Shown: one piece after another, positions 18,156-27,803 of the stretch
Layout: every line of letters starts with the position of its first letter
Position numbering within the stretch: position 1 is the first letter of the stretch
Assembly (NCBI RefSeq): GCF_001953955.1
Contig: NZ_CP019300.1
Location: 248,001-312,000 of the forward strand
Origin: Prevotella intermedia ATCC 25611 = DSM 20706
GTDB taxonomy: Bacteria; Bacteroidota; Bacteroidia; Bacteroidales; Bacteroidaceae
Direction: 5' to 3'
Length of the DNA: 64,000 nt
The notes under the pieces: model-generated
Seen by the model: the letters and a program-made list of their open reading frames with translations, nothing else
The model's database searches: none
Told to the model about the DNA's origin: nothing
Position numbers and translations under genes: made by a program

Positions 18156-20431
18156 ATGGGAAAGGAAAAAAAGAGTAAAAGACGATTGACGAAAGCAGAA
18201 CTTGCTGAACAGATAAAAGGTTTTTTCCAAACGCAACCAGACGAGACTTTTAGTTTAAAACATATATTCAAAGCCTTAAAACTAACTACGCACCCCCTTA
18301 AAATGCTTGCCATTGACGTGATGGAGGAAATGGCGTGGGACGACTATCTTGCGAAAGTCGGCGAGAATGCTTACACGCTTAACACCAAAGGACAAGTGCA
18401 AGAGGGTGTCTTTCTTAGGAAATCGAACGGTAAAAACTCTTTCCTTCCCGACGATGGTGGTACTCCTGTTTTCATTTCAGAGCGCAATTCCATGTCGGCA
18501 CTCAATGGCGACAGGGTAAAAGTGCAGTTCTTTGCGCGCCGTCGCAACCATATAAAGGAGGCAATGGTTATCGAAATCTTGCAAAGAAAGAAGGAAACCT
18601 TTGTCGGACGACTGCAAGTAGAACCCGAAATAGCTTTCCTCATAACGCAGGAAAATCTCTTTGTGCACGACATTCTTATCCCAAAGAAAGCCTTGAATGG
18701 CGGAAAGACCGACGACAGAGCCGTTGTTAGAATTACGAAATGGCCCGATGCAAACCATAAGAACCTTGTGGGCGAAGTGGTAGACATACTCGGACAGGCA
18801 GGCGACAATGATGTAGAGATGAACACAATCCTTGCGCAATACGGCTTGCCTTACAAGTATCCGAAGGCAGTGGAGGAAGCAGCAGAAAAGATTAGTGCTG
18901 AGATAACGCTGCAAGACATTGCCGAACGCGAGGATTTCCGCAATATTTGGACTTGCACCATCGACCCTGAAGATGCGAAAGACTTCGACGATGCGCTTTC
19001 CATTCGTAAGTTAGAGAGTGGCTTATGGGAGGTTGGCGTCCACATAGCCGATGTTTCTCACTATGTAAAAGAGGGCGATATAATCGACAGGGAAGCACAA
19101 AAGCGTGCCACATCTATCTATCTTGTAGACCGCACCATACCGATGTTGCCCGAACGTCTTTGCAATTTAATATGTTCGCTCCGCCCCAACGAGGATAAAT
19201 TGGCATACAGTGCCATCTTCCAATTAGACGATAATGCGGAAGTAAAGCACTTCCACTTGGCACACACCATTATAAAAAGCGACCGCCGTTATGCTTACGA
19301 AGAAGTGCAACAGCTGTTGGAAGACAATGGCGTTGCAGACGGAACAGGCGAACCAGCACCCACTCCAGGCAAGGAAGGGTATAAGGGAGAGTATGCCGAA
19401 AAACTCATTATGCTCGACTGTCTGGCAAAGAAGCTGCGTGCAGAACGCATCAAGAAAGGTAGCGTGAAGTTCGATTCAGAAGAACTCCACTTCGATATAG
19501 ACGAACACGGAAAGCCTACCCGTTGTTATTTTAAGCGTTCGAAAGACGCCAATAAGCTCATCGAAGAGTTTATGTTGCTTGCCAATAAATACGTTGCACA
19601 GCACGTAGGAAAGGTTGTACGTGGCAAGAAGGCAAAGACATTGCCCTACCGTGTGCACGACAATCCCGACCCACAGAAGTTCGAAAACCTTCGCCAGTTC
19701 TCTGCAAAGTTCGGCTACAAGCTGAAATCGTCGGGCACTAAGGGCGCAACAGCGCGTGCATTGAACGCATTGATGGACGAAGTGGCGGGCAAAAGCGAAC
19801 AGAAGGTAATTCAAACTGTTGCCCTGCGCTCTATGATGAAAGCAAAATATACCACACACAACATAGGGCACTTCGGACTTGCATTCGACTATTACACCCA
19901 CTTTACATCTCCCATACGCCGTTATCCCGACACAATGGTGCACCGCTTGCTCACTCGCTACGAGCAGGGGGGCACTCTGCCAACCAAGACTACATTGAAG
20001 AGCTTTGCGAACACAGCTCGGATATGGAGCAAGTGGCACAGAATGCCGAACGCGATTCCATTAAATACAAGATGGTAGAGTTTATGGGCGACCACCTCGG
20101 CGAATGCTACGATGCCCACATCAGCGGCATTCAAAGCTATGGTATCTATGCTGAAATAGACGAAAACCACTGCGAAGGTATGATACCGATGCGCGATTTG
20201 GACGACGATTACTACGAATTCGACGAGAAAAACTATTGTCTTGTCGGGCGTCGCCGCCACCACAAGTACCAATTGGGCGACCCTATACGCATTCAGGTGG
20301 CAAATGCGAACTTAGAACGAAAGCAGCTCGACTTTACCTTAGCTGACGACCAAGAGGACAAGATGCCCACAAGAGCACCTCTGAACACTAAATCGGGCAG
20401 ACCGACAAAGGTACGAAGAAGACGCAGATAA
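18156..20431 (+). pseudogene. rnr: Ribonuclease R with a one-base frameshift in a G-tract
   Basis: The ATG at 18156 precedes MGKEKKSKRRLTKAELAEQ, a basic RNase R start. Cold-shock OB domains, the RNB catalytic region (TIDPEDAKDFDDALS, Asp-rich magnesium site) and the C-terminal S1 domain plus a basic tail (VRRRRR) are all present. The frame breaks at a G6 run, 19967-19972. With seven Gs the reading continues as EQGGHSANQDYIEELCEHSS into MEQVAQNAERD and on to 20431, giving 758 residues, normal for the family. As written, the protein would lose its S1 domain and end at 20078. A homopolymer sequencing error is the simplest explanation; slippage is possible. RNase R degrades structured RNA from the 3' end. 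Confidence 0.88.
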
Positions 20432-20439
20432 ACACGTAA

Positions 20440-21252
20440 ATGATGATGAAACGACTCGAAATAGCAATCGTTTGCCTGCTCATAGCACTTGCTGCACAGG
20501 CACAAGAACAGCAATATCTTCGACTGAAGGGCTACTACCGTGTTTATCAGTCTACCGACTTTATGCTTAGCTATTTCATCGACGGTATGGTTGAAATGTA
20601 TGTACCGCTCGATACAACCGCCAAGAAAGCGACCTTCGTAGACCGCAAGTTTCTTGGCGAACGCCGACGAAAAGCCAAACAAGCCAATGGAGACGAAACG
20701 TTTGTCCGCATAAACATGCCAGCTTTAGAGTCGGTACCACTCATCGAAAGCATTAAAAGCGAGGAATATTCCACCCGAAACAATGGCGACATTTACCGCT
20801 GGGCTGACAAATGCGGTACGATAACCCTGCACAAGTTTCCCGACCAAAAGATTGCAACCACCGGAATAACCATTAAAATGGATAATCTGACGGGGCAACG
20901 CAACCACGAAATAGAGATGAACCAACTGAAGATGTATGGCATCATTGCACGTATGACGCAGTTCGACGAGCAGGAAACCTATGCAGAACACGCAGGAACA
21001 TACACCTTAAACGATTTGTTCTCGGCGCACAAGCACCAAACCTTTATGGCGCGCTACCGTGGCGAGGACGTAGACGAACAGATAGATGTATGGTCTGATT
21101 TTTACGTAATCGACCGAACCACAATATCTGAAAAGGAAATGAAGCGCATTAAGAAAGCCAAAAACAACACACTAACTTTCAATATCCCCCCTTCTGTCCC
21201 ACAGTTAGACGATAATATCTTACAGGCGTGGACACAAATGGTGGAATATTAA
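20440..21252 (+). CDS. Exported protein of unknown function
   Basis: A 270-residue protein with a clear signal peptide (MMMKRLEIAIVCLLIALAAQAQ, cleavage after AQA). The mature part begins YLRLKGYYRVYQSTDFMLSYFIDGMVEMYVP and is rich in beta-strand patterns. I recognise no catalytic motif or family. It starts 8 bp after the rnr stop, so it is probably cotranscribed with rnr. It ends at a good intrinsic terminator. Likely periplasmic or outer-membrane associated. Confidence 0.75.
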   Translation: MMMKRLEIAIVCLLIALAAQAQEQQYLRLKGYYRVYQSTDFMLSYFIDGMVEMYVPLDTTAKKATFVDRKFLGERRRKAKQANGDETFVRINMPALESVPLIESIKSEEYSTRNNGDIYRWADKCGTITLHKFPDQKIATTGITIKMDNLTGQRNHEIEMNQLKMYGIIARMTQFDEQETYAEHAGTYTLNDLFSAHKHQTFMARYRGEDVDEQIDVWSDFYVIDRTTISEKEMKRIKKAKNNTLTFNIPPSVPQLDDNILQAWTQMVEY

Positions 21253-21262
21253 TTTCTAAACG

Positions 21263-21310
21263 AAACGATTTGCAGCTGCCTATATTCAGCATTTGCAAAT
21301 CGTTTTTTTT
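21263..21310 (+). terminator. Intrinsic terminator of the rnr transcript
   Basis: A 12-bp stem (AAACGATTTGCA with TGCAAATCGTTT) followed directly by a run of eight T residues. Confidence 0.85.
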
Positions 21311-21316
21311 ATAACG

Positions 21317-21506
21317 TTTTGTAAAGATAATTCTGTTAAAAAGTGATAACTGCGCTTTGACATTGCGAAAGCGGCTGTTTTACGATGCAAAACCTACGCT
21401 TTTACCGTGCAAAACAGCCGCTTTTGGAACGCAAAACAATAGGTTTTGCAATACGTTGATATACAGATAGTTATATAATAGTTATACTTGTGAAAAATAT
21501 TTACAC
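21317..21506 (-). repeat. Dispersed element copy B
   Basis: 190 bp, in the opposite orientation to copy A. It begins TTTTGTAAAGATAATTCTG and ends with GAAAAATATTTACAC. The central inverted repeat is perfect here (AAAGCGGCTGTTTT with AAAACAGCCGCTTT). It belongs to the subfamily carrying GTGATAACTGCGCTTTG. It occupies most of the 449-bp gap between the rnr transcript terminator and the RluA-family gene. Confidence 0.85.
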
Positions 21507-21701
21507 TTTTATTGTTTGTTTTCCGATTATAAAACAAGAAATTCAGGCGTATTTTATACTCGTATAAGTAGATTGTCTTGCATTGAATAATCTAAATAAA
21601 AAATGTTCGTAAACATAATATTTGCAGTGTGGGAGCAGTATTGCGAACGAAAAGCAGTATATTTGCAAGGCTATTCTTTAATAGGATAAAAACAGCGGAA
21701 A

Positions 21702-23399
21702 ATGGAAGATAAGTGTTTTCATAGATTGCCAAATGGCAATGAGGTGGCAGCTTTGGGCAAGGCGAAAGTCTTTCCCAATCCTTTCTTTTACGAACCTTCT
21801 CCGCTTGCACGCATTGCTGCCACTTTGTTGCAACAGTCGCTCCCTGTGCTGAAAGAGGGCAAAATGTTTGGCGTTCTAATAGTGGAAAACAAGGGCGAGT
21901 TAGGTTATCTGCAAGCTTATTCGGGACAATTGGAAGGTGTTAGCGACGATGGTTTCGTGCCGCTTGTATTCGATTACTTGCAGTCCGATGGATATTTTAA
22001 GACGCACGAAGCTGAAATAACGGCATTAAACTGCGAAATTGAAACGTTGAAGCAGTCGGACGATTATGCAAAAGCAGTAAAAAAACTTGCCGACCTTAAA
22101 GTTGAAGCGCAGAAAGTTGTGGCAGAGGCACAGCAGGCAATGGCAGTAGCGAAGCAGTTGCGCGACGAACGGCGGAAGAAAACCTTTGTTTCGGAGGACG
22201 AACAAAAGGAAATGATTCGCGAAAGTCAGTATATGAAGGCAGAATTGCATCGAACCAAGAAGCGGTATGCAGCGTTGTTGGAAACGGCAGAAGCAGAAAC
22301 GGAGGAGTATAACAAGAAAATAGCGCAGCTGAAGAATATTCGTAAACGCAAGTCTGATGAACTTCAACGTTGGCTTTTCTCGCAATTCACTTTCTTGAAT
22401 GCAAAGGGCGAGCGTAGCGACTTGCTGTCTATCTTCCGCAATTACTATTTGCAACATAGTCCGCAGTCGGTACTCGCCACGCATTTTGCCACTATGGGCG
22501 AACAGGCGACGCTGTTTCCACCATCTGGAACGGGCGAGTGTTGCGAACCAAAACTGCTTCAATACGCTTTTTCGCACGGTATGCGCCCTGTGGAAATGGC
22601 AATGTTCTGGTGGGGAGAGCCGCCGAAAACCGAGATACGGCAGCACGGACAGTTCTATCCAGCGTGCAATGGGAAGTGTAAACCCTTGCTGACGTGGATA
22701 TTAAAAGGTATGAATGTGGCTGCCAATGCGTTGGAAACGGAAAGCGAACAAAGTATAGATATTGTTTACGAAGACCCCGATTTGGCAATTATAGTGAAGC
22801 CAAGCGGTATGCTCACCATGCTTGGGCGCAGCAACCGACCATCTGTTGAAACCATCTTGCGCCAACGATGGAACAACAACGATACGCCCATCATCGTGCA
22901 TCGCCTCGATATGGCAACCAGCGGACTACTTGTGGTGGCACGAAACAAACAAGCACACAAGCATCTGCAGGCACAATTCAAGGCAAAAACAGTTAAGAAA
23001 CGCTATGTAGCCTTGCTATCTACCAAGTTGTTAGATAGGGTTGAATTGCCCAAAAAAGGCACTATTTCGCTACCATTGTGTGCCGATGTACTCGACAGAC
23101 CGCGCCAGATTGTAGATAGAAACAAAGGAAAATCAGCCATTACACATTATAGAATAATAGGAAAAACGCCTTTGTCAGACAGTCGTTATAGCGAGGCAGT
23201 AAAGGTGGAACTAAGTCCTATAACAGGGCGCACACACCAATTGCGAGTTCATTGTGCACACCCTGAAGGTTTGGCGTGCCCCATTCTTGGCGATACGCTA
23301 TACGGAAAACGTGCAGACAGACTCTACCTGCACGCCGAATATCTTGAATTTACGCACCCAACTACGGGAAAACGCATTCGTTTCGAGAAGAAAATATAA
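21702..23399 (+). CDS. RluA-family pseudouridine synthase with long N-terminal coiled-coil extension
   Basis: A 565-residue protein. The C-terminal third (about 345-565) is an RluA-type pseudouridine synthase domain, with IVYEDPDLAIIVKPSGMLT, the catalytic motif HRLDMATSGLLVVA (Asp nucleophile) and ITGRTHQLRVHCAHP. The preceding part contains a Lys/Glu/Ala-rich coiled coil (about 110-230) and a conserved region with QRWLFSQFTFLNAKGE. This long form is common in Bacteroidota. The target uridine in rRNA or tRNA cannot be read from the sequence. It has no close operon partner, and the DnaA-box cluster follows it. Confidence 0.88.
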   Translation: MEDKCFHRLPNGNEVAALGKAKVFPNPFFYEPSPLARIAATLLQQSLPVLKEGKMFGVLIVENKGELGYLQAYSGQLEGVSDDGFVPLVFDYLQSDGYFKTHEAEITALNCEIETLKQSDDYAKAVKKLADLKVEAQKVVAEAQQAMAVAKQLRDERRKKTFVSEDEQKEMIRESQYMKAELHRTKKRYAALLETAEAETEEYNKKIAQLKNIRKRKSDELQRWLFSQFTFLNAKGERSDLLSIFRNYYLQHSPQSVLATHFATMGEQATLFPPSGTGECCEPKLLQYAFSHGMRPVEMAMFWWGEPPKTEIRQHGQFYPACNGKCKPLLTWILKGMNVAANALETESEQSIDIVYEDPDLAIIVKPSGMLTMLGRSNRPSVETILRQRWNNNDTPIIVHRLDMATSGLLVVARNKQAHKHLQAQFKAKTVKKRYVALLSTKLLDRVELPKKGTISLPLCADVLDRPRQIVDRNKGKSAITHYRIIGKTPLSDSRYSEAVKVELSPITGRTHQLRVHCAHPEGLACPILGDTLYGKRADRLYLHAEYLEFTHPTTGKRIRFEKKI

Positions 23400-23485
23400 G
23401 GTAATGGTTCGTATTCAATAGAAACTTATTGGTAGAAACAACTTTTCGTTTTGTTGTTGAAAAGTAGGCATTGAGAATTTTCAAA

Positions 23486-23803
23486 TGTGGATAACTTTAT
23501 GGATAACTCGGTTAATAACTTTAAAATAATCTCTGACTTATCCACAACAAACAAGACGGAACAAAGTTATAGAGAATAAACACAGAGTTATTAATGTGCT
23601 TTTATAGAAGTTTTACACAGCTTTTGTAAGATAAAAGATATAAACTTATTATCTTTGCAGGATAGAGTGGAAATGTGGATAACTGCAAATATTGGTTGAA
23701 TATCAATAAGAAAGCAAAGCATAGGAGTGTGGATAACTTTTATTCACGGGTTGATAACCAAATATGCAAGGAATTGATAAAAAACTTATAAACGATATCC
23801 ACA
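23486..23803. other. oriC: Candidate chromosomal replication origin (DnaA-box cluster)
   Basis: Four exact copies of the DnaA box (TTATCCACA or TGTGGATAA) lie at 23486-23494, 23538-23546, 23674-23682 and 23728-23736. Two single-mismatch copies lie at 23498-23506 (TATGGATAA) and 23795-23803 (ATATCCACA). All are in a non-coding spacer of 476 bp that is very AT-rich on the right side (23740-23875), where an unwinding element could lie. In Bacteroidota oriC is often not next to dnaA, so the absence of dnaA here is not against it. Gene strand bias around it is mixed. Confidence 0.6.
23622..23657 (+). promoter_or_regulatory. Promoter inside the DnaA-box region, reading toward the DUF3108 gene
   Basis: A perfect -7 TATCTTTG lies at 23650-23657. 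A TTTTG at 23622-23626 is slightly too far upstream (23 bp), so the -33 match is weak. The DnaA boxes at 23674 and 23728 would lie just downstream of the start and could repress it. Confidence 0.45.
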
Positions 23804-23875
23804 ACCTATCATACTACTATTTTCTTTTTTCTTTTGAAAAGAATAAATAAGAATATAATGTAACGAACAAGAAAA

Positions 23876-24697
23876 ATGGGGAATAAGATGAAAAAGTTAA
23901 AGTTTTATATAGCGTCTGTTTTATTGTTGCTTTCTGTATCAGCTTCGGCACAATGCTCGTTTCGCAACACGGCTTTCAATGATGGTGAATACTTGAATTA
24001 TAACCTTTACTTTAACTGGAAATTTGTTTGGGTAAAGGTAGGAACAGCCTCATGGTACACCGTTTCATCTATTTACGAAGGCACACCTGCCTATCGTGCC
24101 TCGCTTACAACACGTGGAAACGGAAAGTTGGACAACTATTTCGTAATGCGCGATACACTGCTTTGTTACAATACAAAGGACTTGGCACCGCTTTATTATC
24201 GCAAAGGTGCAAAGGAAGGAAAGCGATATACGGTAGACGAAGTGTTCTATTCTTATCCGAATGGGAAAGTTCAGACAAAGCAACACCGAATAGACAACGA
24301 TGGAGAACAACATTGGAAAACCAGTTCGCAAAAGGAATGTGTTTACGATATGATGAGTATTTTCCTGCGTGCACGAAGCTTTAATCCTGCAAGTTGGAAG
24401 AAAGGATATGTTGTAGACTTCCCATTGATAAGTGGAAAAACTCTGTTGCCAGCACGAATAATATATAATGGTAAGAAAACAATAAAGGCTGACAACGATA
24501 AAAAATATCGTTGTTTGGAGCTTGCTTACTATGAAAAGGAAGACGGAAAGTGGCGCAACCTTGCCAATTTCTTTATTACCGACGACGACAACCATATTCC
24601 TGTTCGTTTGGATATGAATTTAAAGTTTGGTTCTGCCAAGGCTTTTCTTATATCAATGAAGGGAATACGCCACAAAATAGCATCGCAAGTGAATTGA
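23876..24697 (+). CDS. DUF3108 exported protein
   Basis: A 273-residue protein with a signal peptide (MKKLKFYIASVLLLLSVSASAQ; the true start may be this Met at 23888 rather than the ATG at 23876). The mature part begins with FNDGEYLNYNLYFNWKFVWVKVGTASW. Then come LTTRGNGKLDNYFVMRDTLL and YDMMSIFLRARSFNPASWKKGY, the order typical of DUF3108. It is a beta-rich envelope protein of unknown function, common in Bacteroidota. The candidate oriC lies immediately upstream. Confidence 0.82.
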   Translation: MGNKMKKLKFYIASVLLLLSVSASAQCSFRNTAFNDGEYLNYNLYFNWKFVWVKVGTASWYTVSSIYEGTPAYRASLTTRGNGKLDNYFVMRDTLLCYNTKDLAPLYYRKGAKEGKRYTVDEVFYSYPNGKVQTKQHRIDNDGEQHWKTSSQKECVYDMMSIFLRARSFNPASWKKGYVVDFPLISGKTLLPARIIYNGKKTIKADNDKKYRCLELAYYEKEDGKWRNLANFFITDDDNHIPVRLDMNLKFGSAKAFLISMKGIRHKIASQVN

Positions 24698-24766
24698 AAA
24701 CGCTTTTTCGTCGAAAAGAATAAGCGAAGTGGTCGAAAATTGTTTTCGACCTTTTTATATTATAGT

Positions 24767-24774
24767 TATCTTTG
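24767..24774 (+). promoter_or_regulatory. -7 element for the outer-membrane beta-barrel gene
   Basis: TATCTTTG, 25 bp upstream of the ATG at 24799, with a TTTTC at the -33 position about 20 bp further upstream. It shows that the upstream in-frame ATG at 24772 cannot be the start. Confidence 0.6.
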
Positions 24775-24798
24775 CAGCAAAATAAAAAACAACGAACA

Positions 24799-27270
24799 AT
24801 GAGGATAAAGAAAACATTACTGACATTGGCATTGGTGTGGATAGCCACAGCTATGAATGCCCAAACGACAACAATTACAGGCGAATTGCTTGATTCGCTT
24901 ACGCGTGAAAGCGAACCGTTTGCTACAATTCGTGTGTTCAAAGGTGGAAAAATGGACAAGCCTGTTGCAATGTCTGTTACCGACGACGGTGGTAAAATAT
25001 TGCAGAAGGTGGACGGAACGGGCAACTTTACTGTTACAATCAGTTCTATGGGACGTAAGATGATAACACGAAAAGTGCACCTTAGCGCTGCAAATCCTAC
25101 TTTAAGCCTTGGTACTATCTTGGTGCAAGACGATGAAAAGATGATGAAGGGTGTGGAAGTAGTAGCACAAAAGCCACTCGTAAAGATGGAAACCGACAAG
25201 ATGAGCTACGATATAGAGAATGATGTGGACAGCAAATCGAAGACAGTGCTCGATATGTTGCGCAAGGTTCCGATGGTAACGGTAGATGGACAAGACAACA
25301 TTACCGTGAACGGACAAGGTTCTTTCAAAGTCTATGTAGACGGAAAGCCGAACGTAATGTTCTCTGCCAATCCTTCGCAGATATTCAAATCGATGCCGGC
25401 CTCATCTGTCAAGTCGATTGAAGTTGTTACCAACCCAGGTGCAAAGTACGATGCCGAAGGTGTCGGCGGCGTGCTGAACATCGTTATGAACAAAACTACT
25501 GGAACTCAACAGAGAATGAATGGTTACAACGGAAATGCGAGTGCGATGGTAAGCAACTTTGGTTGGCGTGGCTCTATGTTTGTCAGCGGACAGCAAGGAA
25601 AACTCACTTACAGTATCAATGCGATGCACAACCATATGGAAACCAATGATGCAGAAATTACAAACGAACGTACTTCTACCGACGGAACAAAGATGTATTC
25701 GTTCCAAAAGAGTAGGACAAAGGTGCCTTTCAATATGGCTAACATCAGTTTAGGCTACGAATTGGATTCTATGAGCAACATTGGTGCTTCTATTGGATTA
25801 ATGGATTACAGTATAAAAACTATGGGACACCCTATTACAACCTTCTCAGGTGGAAAGTTTGGCAGCGGTTTCTCGTATGGCAACGACATGATGTCGCTCA
25901 ATAAAAGTACTTCTTTCAATGGAAACGTAGACTATCAATGCTTCCTGAACAGTGAACGAACAAGCAATATAACCTTGAGTTATTTGTTCACGACAGCTCC
26001 TGCAGCAACCGAAAGTCGCAACATTTATGACCCATTGCCAACAGGAATACCCCTCAAACTGAACAATCTCTACTCTGATGCAGATACACGTGGCACAGAA
26101 CACACGTTCCAAACCGACTATACAACACCGTTGTCGAAGAACCAAACACTTAATGCTGGTGCCAAATTCATTGGTCGCAGAAACATTTCTGATTCTAAAT
26201 TCTATAATATTATAGACGGTAAGGAAGTCTTCGATACCAACAACAGCGTGAATTACAAGAACAAACAGAGTATCTTAGCTTCGTACATAGAGTATAAACT
26301 CACGTTGGGAAAATTTAGTGCAAAGGCTGGTACACGCTACGAACATACATGGGAGAATGTCGAATTCATACTTGGAAAGGGCGATAATTTCAAGAAGAAC
26401 TATGGTAATTTGGTTCCTTCAGCAAGTTTCACTTATAATATCGGTGCTGCTATCAATATCGGTGTGAACTACAGTATGCGCATATTGCGCCCTGGAATTT
26501 CGTTCCTCAACCCTTACATCGACCGTTCTACACCGACTGTACTCAGCTATGGCAATCCAAACCTCGATGTGGAAGAAAGCCACAACGTTAGTCTTGTGTT
26601 CAATGCCTTTACTCCGAAGTTTATGATAAACCTTACTTTGGGCGAAGCATTTGCGAACAACCAGATAGAACAGTATTCGTTTATGGACGCCAACGGCATA
26701 TTGAACACTACCTACGGCAACATTGTACGCAGTCGTTGGACCAACTTCAGCACGTTTATAAACTATTCCATAACGCCAAACACGCGTATCTACCTTAACG
26801 GTGGCTTCGATTATGGCGATATGCGTTCCGATAAACTCAACCAAAAGAAGCATGCTTGGCAGGCAATGGCATTCATCGGACTGCAACAAACCTTGCCTTG
26901 GAACGTGAAGATGAGCATCAATACGGGTGGTATGACGAAGCGACACACCTTGCAAGGACACGGAAGCAGTTTCAATATGATAAACATTGCCTTGGCAAAA
27001 GACTTCTTCAAGGAAAAGCTGAATGTAAGTGTGAACTACTTTACACCATTCTCTGGCAAGATGGAATACACTCAACACAACGAAGGTACCGACTTTACAC
27101 AAAAGATGAATATGGTTATACATGTTCAGCAAATAGGTTTAACCCTTACATGGAACTTCGGTAACACCAAGAAACAATTCCAAACAAATAAGAGCAACAT
27201 ATCTAACGACTTCCAAGAAAAGAAAAACGACAATCAAGTTGGTGGAGTTGGCACTGGAATAGGTATGTAA
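24799..27270 (+). CDS. Outer membrane beta-barrel protein (TonB-receptor-like, carboxypeptidase-regulatory N-domain)
   Basis: The start at 24799 (MRIKKTLLTLALVWIATAMNAQ) gives a clean signal peptide and an 823-residue protein. Residues about 25-110 form a carboxypeptidase-regulatory-like domain (ITGELLDS...PFATIRVFK). A plug-like part follows, with VVAQKPLVKMETDKMSYDIE, LRKVPMVTVDGQDNITVNG and GAKYDAEGVGGVLNIVM. The rest is a repeated amphipathic beta-strand pattern ending in LTLTWNFGNTK. This matches the outer membrane beta-barrel family OMP_b-brl_3 rather than SusC proper. No TonB box is obvious. It is probably an outer-membrane channel or receptor with unknown ligand. Confidence 0.85.
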   Translation: MRIKKTLLTLALVWIATAMNAQTTTITGELLDSLTRESEPFATIRVFKGGKMDKPVAMSVTDDGGKILQKVDGTGNFTVTISSMGRKMITRKVHLSAANPTLSLGTILVQDDEKMMKGVEVVAQKPLVKMETDKMSYDIENDVDSKSKTVLDMLRKVPMVTVDGQDNITVNGQGSFKVYVDGKPNVMFSANPSQIFKSMPASSVKSIEVVTNPGAKYDAEGVGGVLNIVMNKTTGTQQRMNGYNGNASAMVSNFGWRGSMFVSGQQGKLTYSINAMHNHMETNDAEITNERTSTDGTKMYSFQKSRTKVPFNMANISLGYELDSMSNIGASIGLMDYSIKTMGHPITTFSGGKFGSGFSYGNDMMSLNKSTSFNGNVDYQCFLNSERTSNITLSYLFTTAPAATESRNIYDPLPTGIPLKLNNLYSDADTRGTEHTFQTDYTTPLSKNQTLNAGAKFIGRRNISDSKFYNIIDGKEVFDTNNSVNYKNKQSILASYIEYKLTLGKFSAKAGTRYEHTWENVEFILGKGDNFKKNYGNLVPSASFTYNIGAAINIGVNYSMRILRPGISFLNPYIDRSTPTVLSYGNPNLDVEESHNVSLVFNAFTPKFMINLTLGEAFANNQIEQYSFMDANGILNTTYGNIVRSRWTNFSTFINYSITPNTRIYLNGGFDYGDMRSDKLNQKKHAWQAMAFIGLQQTLPWNVKMSINTGGMTKRHTLQGHGSSFNMINIALAKDFFKEKLNVSVNYFTPFSGKMEYTQHNEGTDFTQKMNMVIHVQQIGLTLTWNFGNTKKQFQTNKSNISNDFQEKKNDNQVGGVGTGIGM

Positions 27271-27319
27271 TTTTCCAATTGAATTTGACTTTTAAGTCGA
27301 TATAATAACTGATACAAAT

Positions 27320-27359
27320 AAATATGGCGTCATATCCCAAAGGGTATGACGCCATATTT
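27320..27359 (+). terminator. Terminator of the outer-membrane beta-barrel gene
   Basis: A 15-bp perfect stem (AAATATGGCGTCATA and its complement) extended by CCC/GGG, followed by TTGTTTTC. It lies 50 bp after the stop at 27270. Confidence 0.8.
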
Positions 27360-27380
27360 GTTTTCAATAGAATTAAACCA

Positions 27381-27696
27381 ATAAGATGCTTAAAGAAAGA
27401 ACTGATTATAATTCAATATGCTTATAATCAAAAAGAAGTGAAGTTTATTCGTTTAGTTCTTACACCAAATTCACGTTATGCAATGACCGAAAAGAAGGTA
27501 ATAAAGGTGTAAATATTTTTCGTAAAGATAACTATCGCTTAACTCTCTAATCATCAACGCATTACAAAACCTATTGTTTTGCGTTCCAAAAGCGGCTCTT
27601 TTGCACGGTAAAAGCGTAGGTTTTGCAATGCAAAACAGCCGCTTTCGCAACGCCAAAGCGCAGTTATCACTTTTTAACAGAATTATCTTTACAAAA
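27381..27696 (+). repeat. Dispersed element copy C (extended form)
   Basis: The 190-bp core is 27507-27696 (GTGTAAATATTT to TTTACAAAA), with the alternating A/T tracts at 11-bp steps. The upstream flank from 27381 (ATAAGATGCTTAAAGAAAGA) matches the flank of copy A over about 125 bp. It lies between the beta-barrel terminator and the ispG terminator structure. Confidence 0.85.
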
Positions 27697-27766
27697 TTAA
27701 ACAGAAAATCTCTCACAGTTTCAGTAGGAAGTTTCCTAAAGAATACTTGAGAGATTTTCTGTTTAA
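27697..27766 (-). terminator. Large hairpin, probable ispG terminator
   Basis: Arms of 19 bp (TTAAACAGAAAATCTCTCA and its complement) at 27697-27715 and 27748-27766. They enclose a small second hairpin TAGGAA-GT-TTCCTA. It sits 37 bp beyond the ispG stop and abuts copy C of the dispersed element exactly. Confidence 0.7.
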
Positions 27767-27803
27767 CCTATTTTCTTATACCGAACTAACGTATGTTATA
27801 GCT

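Noticed and set aside
22026-22646. A 206-codon open frame on the minus strand opposite the RluA-family gene
   Set aside because: Antisense shadow rich in Cys, Arg and Leu, with no family pattern.
24772-24798. Upstream start for the outer-membrane beta-barrel gene
   Set aside because: It lies within the -7 promoter region, so it would not be transcribed. The signal peptide starts at 24799.
26419-27132. A 237-codon open frame opposite the beta-barrel gene
   Set aside because: Antisense shadow of a clear outer-membrane protein gene.
27324-27512. Short frame across the terminator and dispersed element C
   Set aside because: It crosses a terminator and a non-coding repeat. Frames in the repeats arise because all copies share the same sequence.
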